This document shows positions 28,324-38,037 of a stretch of DNA of 64,000 bases, one piece after another. Position numbers and translations under genes: made by a program. Every line of letters begins with the position of its first letter. Position 1 is the first letter of the stretch. The DNA is from Mastigamoeba balamuthi (lineage: Eukaryota > Evosea > Mastigamoebida > Mastigamoebidae): the NCBI GenBank assembly GCA_902651635.1, contig CACRSC010000013.1:401857-465856 (forward strand), written 5' to 3'. Under the pieces are notes generated by a model. It was not told the origin of the DNA. It ran no database searches and was given only the letters and a program-made list of their open reading frames with translations.

Positions 28324-30234
28324 TCAGTCCACAGTGTCGAACTCCTCCTCTGACTCGCTGCGGCGGTGTACCCCGCAGCCCCAGTCGCTGCATCCCGTGC
28401 GCGCGGCTGCGTCGATCTCCGCCTGCGTCACAGAGTACGGCGGCTGCATCAGCTGCGCGACGAGCTCGGACGCGCCGCTCGACAGGGCCTTGCACACCGC
28501 CGCGTAGTTGTTGGCCCGCACGTCCGCCGCGCCCAGCAAGTATGGAGCGGAGCCCAGCGCGCAGACGGCCTCCACGTTGCCCGCCTCGCACGCGATCTCC
28601 AGCGGCAGGCCGTCTCTGGCCACGGCGTCCTCGTGGCCGAGCGAGAAGGGCGGCCGGCCCAGCAGGGCGATCATCGCCCCGCTGCCGCGCAGCTTGCACA
28701 GGTCGCAGAGCAGGGCGTTGTCCATCGCGCTGGCCTCGGCGTGGCCCATCCTGTACGGGTCTGCGCCAAGCACGGCGACGACCTCGGCCTTGCCGGCGAG
28801 CGCAGCGGCCCGCAGCGGCTCGCCCGACGGCGGCATCGTGCACTGCGCGTTGTACGGCTCCTGGCTCAGGCGCCGCACGACGGGCGCGGTGGCGCAGGTG
28901 CACGCGGCCACGAGAGCGCTCAGCAGTGCCTCGGGCTCCTCGTCACAGAGGCTGAACGGGGGCTGCGCCAGGCGGTCGAGCGCCGAGACGTGGCCCCCGA
29001 GGCACGCGGCGCGCAGCGCGTCGGACCTCGCGTAGGGCATGCGCGCGTGCTCCCTGCCGAGCGAGAACGGCGGCGCGCAGAGCCTCTCGACCGCGCCGAT
29101 GTTGCCGTAGTAGCAGGCGGCCTGCAGGCAGAAGACCCTCTGCGGCTCGGTCTCGAGCACGCGGAACGGCGGGCGCATGAGCCGCGCGAGCTGCCCGACG
29201 GGGTCCGCGGCTCTGTTGACGAACACGCTCTGGACGAGGCCGTCGGACCACCCGGGGTCGAGCACGCGGCGCTGCCCCAGCGGGCCGCCGAGGCAGAACG
29301 GCGGCCGCTCGAGCGCCAGCGCCACGTCGACGCTCCACGCGGCGTACTCGAGCGGGCCGGCCCCGCTGGCGTCGGCCCGCGTGACGTCCTGCGGGCCCAG
29401 GGCGAAGGGGGCCCCCGCGAGGCGCTCGATGACGCCCGCCCAGCCGCGCTTGCACGCGCGCAGCAGCGCCGCGTAGCCCCCGGCCGCGGCCTCGGCCTCG
29501 TTCATGCAGAACGGGGGCCCGCAGAGCACGTCGACCACCTCTGCGCTGCCGACGCCCGCGACGAGCGCGCAGAGCGGCCAGCCCCTGCCGAGCCCGAACG
29601 GGGGCCGCGCGAGCTCGCGGAGCGCCGCGGCGCTGCCCGCCGCCGACGCGGCCTCGAGCCCCGCGCGCGCGACCTGCGCGGCCCCGCGCGGCCCCAGCGC
29701 CCGCGCGAGCACTCTGAGCGACTCGACCATGTCGTTCTCGCAGACGCAGCGCAGCACCGCGCGCGCCGCGTGCCTGACGGCGGCCAGGGGCGCGAGGTCG
29801 GCGCGGGTGACGCGCAGCGGGGGCTCCGCGAGCGCCCGCGCGGCTGCCGGGTGTCCGAGCGCCGCGACGGCGCAGAGCACGCGGGCGAAGTTGGCGGCGC
29901 CCGAGGGAGCGAAGCGCTCGCAGGGGCCGCTGGGCGCAGGCGCGGCGGACAGGATCCGCGGCGAGTCAAGGGCGACGTGGAAGGGGGCGGCGGTCAAGAG
30001 GCGGATGGTCCGGGGCCTGTCCTGGGCGCAGGCGAGCACAAGGGCGTCGAGCAGCAGCGGGTGCGCAAGGGCCGCAGGGGACGCGGAAATTCCCAGGAAA
30101 CGCAGGCAAGTGCGGCCAAGGGCGCCCGGGAGCGACAGGGCCACCGAGACGAGGTCGGCGCGGGGCACGCGGGGCAGCACGTACGTCCGCAGGGCCAGAG
30201 CGGTCCGCAGGGCCGGGAGTGTGTCGCTGGCCAT
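28324..30234 (-). CDS. ankyrin-like repeat protein B
   Basis: Single-exon gene, 636 residues from the ATG at 30234 (MASDTLPALRTALALRTYVLPRV). The frame stays open upstream, but that DNA looks like promoter. About twelve repeats carry the same turn as protein A: RPPFGLG, GPPFCMN, GAPFALG, RPPFCLG, APPFSLGREHA, QPPFSLC, RPPFSLGHEDA, APYLLGAADV and QPPYSVTQAEIDA, each preceded by an ankyrin-like helix pair such as GHVSALDRLAQ. The C-terminus is Asp/Glu-rich. Genes A and B converge with 132 nt between stops and are evidently tandem-duplicated then inverted paralogues. Function is inferred only as protein binding. Confidence 0.83.
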   Translation of the reverse strand: MASDTLPALRTALALRTYVLPRVPRADLVSVALSLPGALGRTCLRFLGISASPAALAHPLLLDALVLACAQDRPRTIRLLTAAPFHVALDSPRILSAAPAPSGPCERFAPSGAANFARVLCAVAALGHPAAARALAEPPLRVTRADLAPLAAVRHAARAVLRCVCENDMVESLRVLARALGPRGAAQVARAGLEAASAAGSAAALRELARPPFGLGRGWPLCALVAGVGSAEVVDVLCGPPFCMNEAEAAAGGYAALLRACKRGWAGVIERLAGAPFALGPQDVTRADASGAGPLEYAAWSVDVALALERPPFCLGGPLGQRRVLDPGWSDGLVQSVFVNRAADPVGQLARLMRPPFRVLETEPQRVFCLQAACYYGNIGAVERLCAPPFSLGREHARMPYARSDALRAACLGGHVSALDRLAQPPFSLCDEEPEALLSALVAACTCATAPVVRRLSQEPYNAQCTMPPSGEPLRAAALAGKAEVVAVLGADPYRMGHAEASAMDNALLCDLCKLRGSGAMIALLGRPPFSLGHEDAVARDGLPLEIACEAGNVEAVCALGSAPYLLGAADVRANNYAAVCKALSSGASELVAQLMQPPYSVTQAEIDAAARTGCSDWGCGVHRRSESEEEFDTVD

Positions 30235-30277
30235 CGATGTGTCGGAGTTCTTGGACGTGACAGGAACGGGCACCGCG

Positions 30278-30305
30278 GAGATACTCCCCGAAATATCTTC
30301 CCCCT
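30278..30305 (-). promoter_or_regulatory. candidate core promoter of ankyrin-like gene B
   Basis: GAGATACTCC and GAAATATCTTC on the plus strand (AAGATATTTC on the coding strand) lie 45-70 nt before the ATG at 30234, matching the motif family seen at other starts. Confidence 0.5.
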
Positions 30306-30479
30306 TTCTGGGCACGGAGCTCCACGGTCGCTCCCGGGATCGGTAGTCCACGCGGCTCGGCGTATCCCGGTCGTGTCCAAGTTTGCGCAGGACCCGTCCA
30401 CATAGGAGTACAAGATATGACTCAGCGAGACTGCGTGGTGACATCACAAACCGCAGAAAGTGCTGCCTGACGGGAGAGT

Positions 30480-31239
30480 ATGCCAGGGCACCTCAAACCC
30501 GTTCCCCCGGCGGCTCGGATCGTCCCCCGGATGTCGCCCGAGACCCCCTTGCTCGACTGGGCCGCCGGCGGCCCCTATATCTGCTGGAAGTGCGGTGCCC
30601 GCTGGGACCGAGACTCGTATGATTCGTTCGAGCACTTCGACCGCCACCACGTCTTCAGCTGCCGTGGGCGGCCCTCCAGCGCCGATCCCCCAGCCTCCCC
30701 GGCCCTCGGGGACCCCCGCCCAGTGTGGGAGAGGCTCCACGTCGAGCGGGCAGCGGCCCAGCAGAGGAGGGCTGCCAGGCGAGTGTGCGCGTGCACGGCT
30801 GCGAGGAACCCGGTCGCAGCGGCCGTCGCCAGGGGGGCGACGGGCCTGGCGGACGCCCCGCAGGCCGAGGGCAGCTGGAGGCGCTCGTGGAGGCCGCCGA
30901 GGAGCAGCGGGGGCGTCTCTTTCGTCGGCCCCCTGCAGAAGAAGCTGTTCGCTCTCGGGAGCGCAGCAGCGACGACAACGGCGACGGCAGCGACGGCAGC
31001 GCAGGCCCAGCATCTCAAGCAGTCTCCCTCCCCGGCCTGGGCGATGGCGCAGAGCAGGCTCGGGGCGGGAGAGGCTCGAGAGGCGGCAGAGAAGAAGGAA
31101 GTGGAATCGACACTGGAAATGCCGGCAAAAGAGGGTGAGACAAACCGACACCAGCGCGCTGGCGAACTGACAAGCCAACCCCCTTCCCTCCGTCGCAGGC
31201 CTCGGGCAGGCGGAGAGTCGGCCGCTAGTGGCGTGGTGA
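30480..31239 (+). CDS. small zinc-finger protein, unknown function
   Basis: Exons 30480-31134 and 31199-31239 join in phase 1 (intron GTGAGA...CGCAG with AACTGAC as branch candidate), giving 231 residues. Residues about 34-63 contain CWKCGARWDRDSYDSFEHFD followed by RHH, a C-x2-C-x13-H-x3-H pattern that fits a C2H2-type zinc finger. The rest is Arg/Ala/Ser-rich and low in structure, with a Lys/Glu helix near the end (AAEKKEVESTLEMPAKEG). A single finger with a basic tail could bind nucleic acid or protein; no family is identified. High GC leaves other frames open too, so the gene call rests on the finger and the consistent splice. Confidence 0.5.
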
Positions 31240-32019
31240 GGCCCCGCGCTTTGAGGCTCGATTTAATTGAATGCGAATGACTGAATAGCGACTTGATTGA
31301 ATTCAATTCAGTCGCACCCACCACCCCTGTTTCAGGGCACACGCGGATTGATTGACGGGTTGCGATCGTTTGTTGGGCATCACTGCAGAACCAACGGGCG
31401 CAACGACGGTACGGGGAGGCACAGGTCGCACGCAGGAGGGCAGTCCTATGCGGACGGCGGACCACAGCGGGGGCAATAGCAGAGAACATGAGGACATGTC
31501 CTGTCGGTCTGAGCCGACTGCGAGCAGTTGAAAGTAGAAGAGCTCTTCTGTACAGAGAAAAAGAAGGCATCGACACCACCACGGACGCACCACAACCCCC
31601 TCCACCCCGAGGGGCACACACGCACACACACCGACACTCCCCCACCACGCGGGGAAGCGGAAATGCGCTCATGCAGGCCCCAGCGAGCGCCCTCGTCCGA
31701 CCGCCACGCAGCAGAGGCGAGAGCTCCCCCTGCAGCAGCCGCCCCTCCCTCGGCCCAGCCGAGGGGCTGGGGAGGGGAGGCTGCTCTCGGGTTCCCTCCA
31801 TCGCCCCGCAGCCGCCTGGCGCGAGGGAGGTGAGAGGCGCAGAGGGGGAGCACGAGGCCGGCACGAGCGCACTCCCGCCCTCCTCAGCGTCCCCTCTCCA
31901 CGTCTTCTTGCTGTGCACACAACATTGGCTTTCTTCTGCCGGCCTGCTGCTGGCGGCTCTGCTGGCTCGATGCGCGGGGCTGCAGCGGCTGGCCGGCTGG
32001 CTGGCTGGCGCGGGGGGCT
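31240..32019. other. convergent intergenic region, no gene seen
   Basis: 780 nt between two convergent stops. Features are an inverted repeat GACTGAAT...ATTCAGTC around GAATTC (about 31278-31312), an alternating CA-rich patch (31610-31650) and GC-rich ORFs on both strands without motifs. A long minus-strand ORF crossing this region and the zinc-finger gene is judged a composition shadow. Confidence 0.5.
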
Positions 32020-33281
32020 TCACAGGGGGCGCGGGGGCGGCACGGCGCAGGCCTGCTGGACAAAGGCGACGCTGGGCGAGCCCAGGGCGACAATGTCGCG
32101 CGCCACGTTGTCGATCGAGCGCTCCAGCAGCGCCGGGTCCTCGGCCATCGCCGAGAGCTCGTCCAGGCCGGCGTCGCCGTTGCGCATCGACGGCGACAGC
32201 AGCTGCGACGTCACGCGGTCCGCGAACTTCTGCGGCCAGCCGCGCTGGGCCACGCGCTGGGCCACGCGGTGCGCGAGGACCTGGTGCAGGGCGATGCGCT
32301 GCTCCTGCAGCACCTTGGCGCACTTGTCCGCCTCGAACAGGATGCTGTTGGTGTCCTTGGACAGCTGCGGCGAGGAGCGGGTCAGCTACGCGTGCGTGCA
32401 GTTACCGGCATTGCCCCCAAAATAGAACACCGTGAAATTGCAACGTCAACAATTATTCGAAAGGGGACAAAGCCCTCGCCCACGCCGTCTTCACGGCACA
32501 GAGCACAACGGCACCGTAACGCCATGCACCCGAGAAAAAGCGGCACACCTCTGATTCGAGAATCGCAAGGGGGAAAACGCCCAAAAACCAGGAAAGACGC
32601 GGCGACGGGAGGCAACAACGGGCTCCCAGAATCGTCGGATCGGGGGGAAACGCGCTGCGCCAAAACAAGTGGGAGAGCACCCTAAGAGAGAGGGTGGGGG
32701 GGGGGGGGTGCCTTGCGCACGTTGAGGAGTCTCGAGACGGCAGGCGGGCCGTTGCGTGCGAACCCCTCGATTATCATGCCGGTTATCTTCGACGCCGTCG
32801 ACGGGTCGTAGACGTCTTTCAGCGCCGCCATGATCGCGTCCCCGACGGCTGCCGCGGGGCGGTGCCGAGTACGCGAGCGAGGAGGGGGAGGGAAGAACGC
32901 AAACGTCAGCGGTGACGTCACGGAGAAAAGAGGTGCTGAGAAGGGGGGAGGGGGGCCGTGCCTATGTAGAGAGGGGTCCCGGGAGCGAAGAGGACCTCGC
33001 AGTGGGCACCCATGTCGTAGACGTGCATCGGGGGCGAGTGCTGCTCCATGTCGACTGGGCAGGGGGAGGGCGGGCGGAGGGAACATCAGAGAGAGGAAAA
33101 AATAAACGTGACGAAACCACGGGGGAAAAAAGCCCGAGGAAATGAAGAAACTGAAATAAAAACGAATGCGAGCGAGCCACTGACCGTCGGGCGCCGGCGA
33201 GTCGCCCGCGAGAATGAAGTGGGGGTCCGAGGCGTCCACCGAGTTGCAGAGCGCCCTGCGTCCTGATGCCTTCGTCGCCAT
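32020..33281 (-). CDS. protein with two tandem MLLE (PABC)-like domains
   Basis: Exons 33281-33185, 33054-33010, 32848-32721 and 32364-32020 sum to 205 codons in continuous frame (204 residues). The first domain (about residues 48-113) has the signature ASKITGMIIEG, matching the KITGMLLE core of the poly(A)-binding protein MLLE domain, then VSRLLN|LSKDTNSILFEAD-KCAKVL across an intron. The second (about 120-185) reads KFADRVTSQLL...GLDELSAMAEDPALLERSIDNV, the same fold with a weaker core. MLLE domains bind PAM2 peptides in translation and mRNA-decay factors. There are no RRMs, so this is not an ordinary PABP. It may act as a free adaptor or competitor, which is inference. The intron of 356 nt contains a poly-C/G run. 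Confidence 0.75.
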
Positions 33282-33552
33282 TTTTTATTTCTTTTCAATC
33301 TCAGCGAATTGGGCGGACGATATAGATTCTTTCCGCGCAACGGAAGATAGATTTCCAGTAATATCACACTCCGATCGCCCCGCCCTCAGCCCGCAATCGC
33401 GCTCAGATTGCCCGTCAGACCCAGAAAAGGCCCCAAGACAATCAACGGGCGCCGATATTGCCGGCGGAATCTGCCACGAATCTGCAAAAATATCTACTCG
33501 CCGTGTCTTTTTGTTTTGTTCAATCCGTTTAGCCCCTGTGACCCCCTCACCC
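33282..33552. promoter_or_regulatory. bidirectional promoter between MLLE gene and ELAPOR-like gene
   Basis: 271 nt between divergent ATGs. On the MLLE side it holds GATATAGATTC (33319-33329) and GGAAGATAGATTTCC (33342-33356). On the ELAPOR side it holds CCGATATTGCC (about 33451-33461) and GAATCTGCAAAAATATCTAC (33479-33498). Both flanks thus carry the AGATA/GAATCT word pair. Confidence 0.55.
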
Positions 33553-36500
33553 ATGCAAGCGACGGCCACACCGACAGCTGCGCTCGCCCTGGGGCTCCTG
33601 CTGGCAGCGGCGGCGACGCGGGCGGCGGCAGAGCGCTGCGAGGACGTGTCGTGCGGGTACCAGGTGGAGATCCCCGCGGGCCAGTGCGAGTGCGCCGAGG
33701 CGAGCATCGGCCGCACGCTGACGCCCTGCGACCAGGCCTCCCGCACCCGCAAGCTCCTCGCCTTCTGGAAGCCCCCGGCCACGTGCCTCGTGGGCAACGT
33801 CACCCTGCCCGACCCCATCGTCATCCCCTGCGGTGCGTCCCCAGAGTCAGCCCAACAGCCCCTGCGGTCTCGTCCTCCCTCTTCCTCCCCCACTCCCAAT
33901 GTCCTCCTCTTCTGTATGGGGTCCCACTGGCGCTATTAGTAGCCTTTCCCGCGGGGAGCAGGGGGCACTGGCGGAATAGCACCTGCGGGCAGCCGCGGTG
34001 CTGTCTCTTTACGTTCTCTGGGCTGCCGTTCTGGTGCTTGTGGTGCCTTTGCTGTCTCGCTGGTCGGGGCTTTGTACACCGCCTGGCAGCCCGCCATCGC
34101 GAGAGCATCTGGCCCCCTCCCCCTTGTTGCGCGGCACTCTTCTGCGTCTCCAGGCGTGCACGTAGCGCGAACGTCTGCAGCGGGCGTGCCGTGTGCCTCG
34201 GGCCTCGTACGGGCCTGCGGTCGCTATTTGACACGGCCGCCTCTGAGTAGCTGAGCGATTGGCCCCAACTGACGCCGTTGTCACTGCTCCCCCCCCTCGC
34301 AGACCTGCAGTGCACGCCTGGCCAGATCATCGACAAGGCCTCCTCCAAGTGCAAGAGCTGCGAGGCGGGCTCCTACGCCCCCGGTGCGAGCACCTCCTGC
34401 CCTGCCTCGGCCGTGCCTGGCAGGCCTGACGTGCCCCGGGGTCCCCGCTGTTCGCAGGACCCGCGGTGGTCGTCGACACGTGGAACGACTGGCCCTCGCA
34501 GATGACGACGGGCTGCACCACGACGGCCGTCCCGGGCCCCAAGTGCAGGCCGTGGCGCCTCCTGGGTCGCCTGGTCGACAGCAACAACAACACCGGCGTC
34601 CACAAGCTCAGCAACTGGATCATCACGCCCCTCCGTGTAAGTAGTCTCTGCCCTCTCTCCTCTTCCCTCTCCTCTCCACTCATCTCCCCCTTTACCTCTC
34701 GTCCCGGGTCCCTCTCTCACGTGCCGCTCGCAGTTCCTCCGCCCTGGCAAGGTGTCGTTCACGTACCGCGTGTCGTCGGAGCCCAGCTGGGACGGTACGA
34801 GCGGGCCGTTGGGGGGGGGGGCGTTCTCCAGGTTGTCCTCTCTCTTGCTGAGAGGGAGACGCGTTGTGGTGCTGCAGGGATGGCGTTCAGGATCGACGGG
34901 ATCAAGGCGCTGTCGGTGACTGGGGTGGCCAACTGGACGACGTTCACGGCCGAGGTCACCGAGGGCTACCACGTGCTGCAGTGGGAGTACTTCAAGGACG
35001 TCAACATGCAGCGCAACGAGGACCGCGCGTACATCCGCAACCTCACCATCACCGGCATCGCCCCGCCTCCTTCCTCCTGCACCCCGTGCCCCGCTGGAAG
35101 GTCTACCTGCCCTTCCCTGCCGCCCGGGCCATCTCTCTCTGTTTCTGACCCACCCTCGCAGCTCCCAGGGTCTCGCTGGCCAGCCCTCGTGCACTCCCTG
35201 CGAGGCTGTACGCCACCGCCGCTGCACTTCTCCCCTCCTCACGCCTGTGCGCAGAACACGTACAGCCCCGGCACTGGGGCGACGAGCTGCCTGGCCTGCC
35301 CCGCCGGGAAGATATCGCCAGCGGGGTCGACAACGTGCTACAACGCCAAGGGTGCGCCCGCCCTCGCTGCTATCCCCTCGCGCTGTCCGCTGACTCTGAC
35401 GCTGCTCTGCCGTCTGCCCTCCACCGCTGGGCCACCAGCGTGCACCCCGAACGACTGGACGTACAGTCTCTCCAAGTGCGCCAACGGCAAGCAGACCAAG
35501 ACGTACTCGTGGATCCAGCCGCCCTCGTGCGACATCTCCAAGGCCACTTCTCCGCTGCCCGCCTCCGAGACTGTCGACTGCCGTTCGCCTTCCCCTTCCC
35601 CCAGCGCGTGTACCGCCTCCCGTTCGCGTTGAGCTCACGTCGGCGGACCTCTCCTGCAGAGACGCCGGTCTGCAAGGCTGGGCAGTACCTCAAGGACGGC
35701 GAGTGCGTGTACTGCTCCGAGGGCACGCACAGCTCCGCGGCCAGCCAGACGGCGTGCGCGCAGTGCGGTCTCGGCAGCCAGGCCGCTGTCGCCGTGGCCT
35801 ACATCACCAACTGGGACCCCGCGGCCGTCCCTACCGGCTTCTCGTCGTCGTGCACCGGCCAGTGCAACTCGCGGTGCGCGGCAGTGGGCCCACCTCCTCT
35901 GGCTGCACATCCTTTGCACTCACACGTGGGGCCTCTCCCTGCGGCAGTGGATGGAGGTCCGCGTACAACTTCATCGACTCGGGGTCGTACCACGCCGCGG
36001 GAGCTGTCAGCACTCTGCAGTACTCGACGTACTACGGCGCCTCTGGCGTCGCCAACTTCACCGTCCAGCTGCACTGCGTCGGCACCTCTGCCAACCTGAC
36101 CCTCCAGCTCGACAACGAGGCGCCCACCACATACAGATGCACCGGTGCCTGAGCTCCGCCCTCCGTGATCACTCGCTGCCGTGATGTGGCTCACGCCCAC
36201 TATCTCTCTCTCTCTCTCTCTTGCAGGCTGCGACGCTAAGCCGTTTTCCGTCTCGGTTGCCCTCACTTCGGGCCGCCACTCCATCCGCTGGGCCTACCAC
36301 AAGAACCGCAACTCGTTCGACGACGCGTGCGACTCGGCCAGGGTCATCGTGCGTTCACCCTGCCGCCCTCGTGCCGCAGCTCTCGCACTGTGCTCACGCT
36401 CCTCCAGTCTGCCAGCGTTGCCGACGTCGTTGGCTCTGGTGGCGCCACTGCGTGCGCGCAGTGCCCCGCGGGCACCTTCGGGGACCAGCCCTCGCACTGC

Positions 36501-37564
36501 GCGCCCTGCGCCGCCGGGAGCTGGAACAACGAGCAGGGAGCGCGGTCGTGCGCGCCGTGCCGCGCCAACACGTTCTCCAAGGCCGGGTCGTCGCAGTGCA
36601 CGCCGTGCGGCGCCGGCACCACGAGTGTCGCCGCCAGCGCGAGCTGCGCGTTCAACTGCTCGTGGGTCCTGCCCTCTGGCGCGTCGGCCGCCTACTCGCT
36701 CGACTGGCTGCCCAAGAAGGACGTCCTGCTCAACGGGACCTTCGTCCTGAGCGCCTGCCCCACGTCGGCCGCGGACAACTACGTCACGATAATCTCGGAC
36801 AGCGTCAAGAGCACCGAGGCCAACGCCGTCGCCTTCAACGTCTACGGTGCGCGGGGAGCCCTTCACGCCGTCGGGTTTGTCCCATGCCGCTGACTGACTG
36901 TCTGTGTGCCCAGGACCTGCACCGACCGACGGCCTCAACGCGACGTACAGCGGGGCGTCTGGCTGCGTCGCCAGGATCCTGTACCTGTGCGACCCGACGG
37001 ACAAGGCCGGCACGTTCGCGAGCTCCTCGGCGGACCAGTCGTGCCCATCGTACACCTACCGCAGCCAGCGCGCCGTGAGCCCCTCTTCCCCCCACTGTCA
37101 TCCCCGGCAAGGCCGTCTCTCTGACTCCGCTCCTCTCAGTGCCGTGTCTGCACCTCTGGGGACTACACCGCTGAGAACGGCCCGTGCAGCAACGGGAAGA
37201 GGACTGTCACCTACCACTGGTCTGCTCCCGTTTACACTCACTGTCGTCTGACTTCTGGTGCTTGCCAGGACCACGGACCGCTGCACTGGCGGCGTCTCGC
37301 TTCCCGAGCCCAGCATTGCCGACTGCCGTGAGTTGCTCTCCCCTCCTTGCCTTCTCAACAGTTGCTGACGGTGCTGCTCGCGGCCTCGCAGCGGAGCCGT
37401 CGCCCAAGTGGCGTGTGTACGCGCTGATCGGTGGCGGCATCGCCGTAGTCGTGGTGATTGCGGCAGTCGCCATCATCACGAGCCTGTTCATGTACAACCG
37501 CCGCATCTACAGGCAGTACCAGCAGCTCCTTGTCAACGACTCCACGAGCGAGCTCTCCTCTTGA
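33553..37564 (+). CDS. ELAPOR/EIG121-like type I membrane receptor
   Basis: At least twelve short exons from the ATG at 33553 to the stop at 37564. The signal peptide (ALALGLLLAAAATRAAA) is followed by Cys-rich ephrin/TNFR-like modules of the C-x2-C-PAG type (KCKSCEAGSYAPG, CTPCEA|NTYSPGTGATSC, CAQCPAGTFGDQPSHCAPCA), beta-sandwich parts (VTGVANWTTFTAEVTEGYHV) and MRH-like modules (CTPNDWTYSLSKCANGKQT, DRCTGGVSLPEPSIADC). One transmembrane helix (ALIGGGIAVVVVIAAVAIIT) precedes a short tail with YRQYQQL, a possible sorting signal. The module order matches the KIAA1324/ELAPOR family of endosome-lysosome membrane proteins. Clear exons include 33553-33832, 34303-34383, 34458-34636 and 34734-34794; later ones are approximate. 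The mannose-6-phosphate-receptor-like role of the MRH part is by homology only. Confidence 0.8.
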
Positions 37565-38037
37565 GCTGCCCCACGCGCTCAACGCCGCACAGCTCAGTAA
37601 TACACTGCTTTGTGGGTGTTCCAGTCCGCAAGTAGAGCCTCAGCAAGCTTTGGGATTGTTAAAACTGAAGAACCCACCCATCAGTTCGAAATGCGAGCAT
37701 ATCGAAGTCCACAATCCATAGCCAGAGGATTTATACTGCAGGTGGGCCTACATTGACACCCAGACTGAGTACAAAGCCCAGCATGACTCCGTCCTCGTTT
37801 GTACATGACCTGACCCAACTACAGAATCGTCGAGGAAGAGGTCAATGAAAATTGTATCGGGTGCTCCATAGCGAACCCCCACTAGCAACAGTTTGTCCAG
37901 AGCTGTCCCACAGGCACTTGTCACACAGCTCAGCAATGAAAGGTTCAATGGCTCGAGGGGATGAACAACGACACATTTTCTTGTCCTTGTTGTCATCTCA
38001 CATCTTCCAATCACGCGTCCAAGCTGCTCCCCTAAGC
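37565..38037. other. convergent intergenic region, no gene seen
   Basis: 473 nt between the stops of the ELAPOR-like and RING-GTPase-VWA genes. Composition falls towards AT. No supported ORF, RNA gene or repeat. Confidence 0.5.

Noticed and set aside
30575-32323. 582-codon minus-strand ORF
   Set aside because: It crosses two different genes and an intergenic region with no conserved motif; high GC keeps it open.
32701-32712. Poly-G tract as a sequencing break
   Set aside because: It lies inside an intron whose flanking exons join in frame, so nothing indicates a break.
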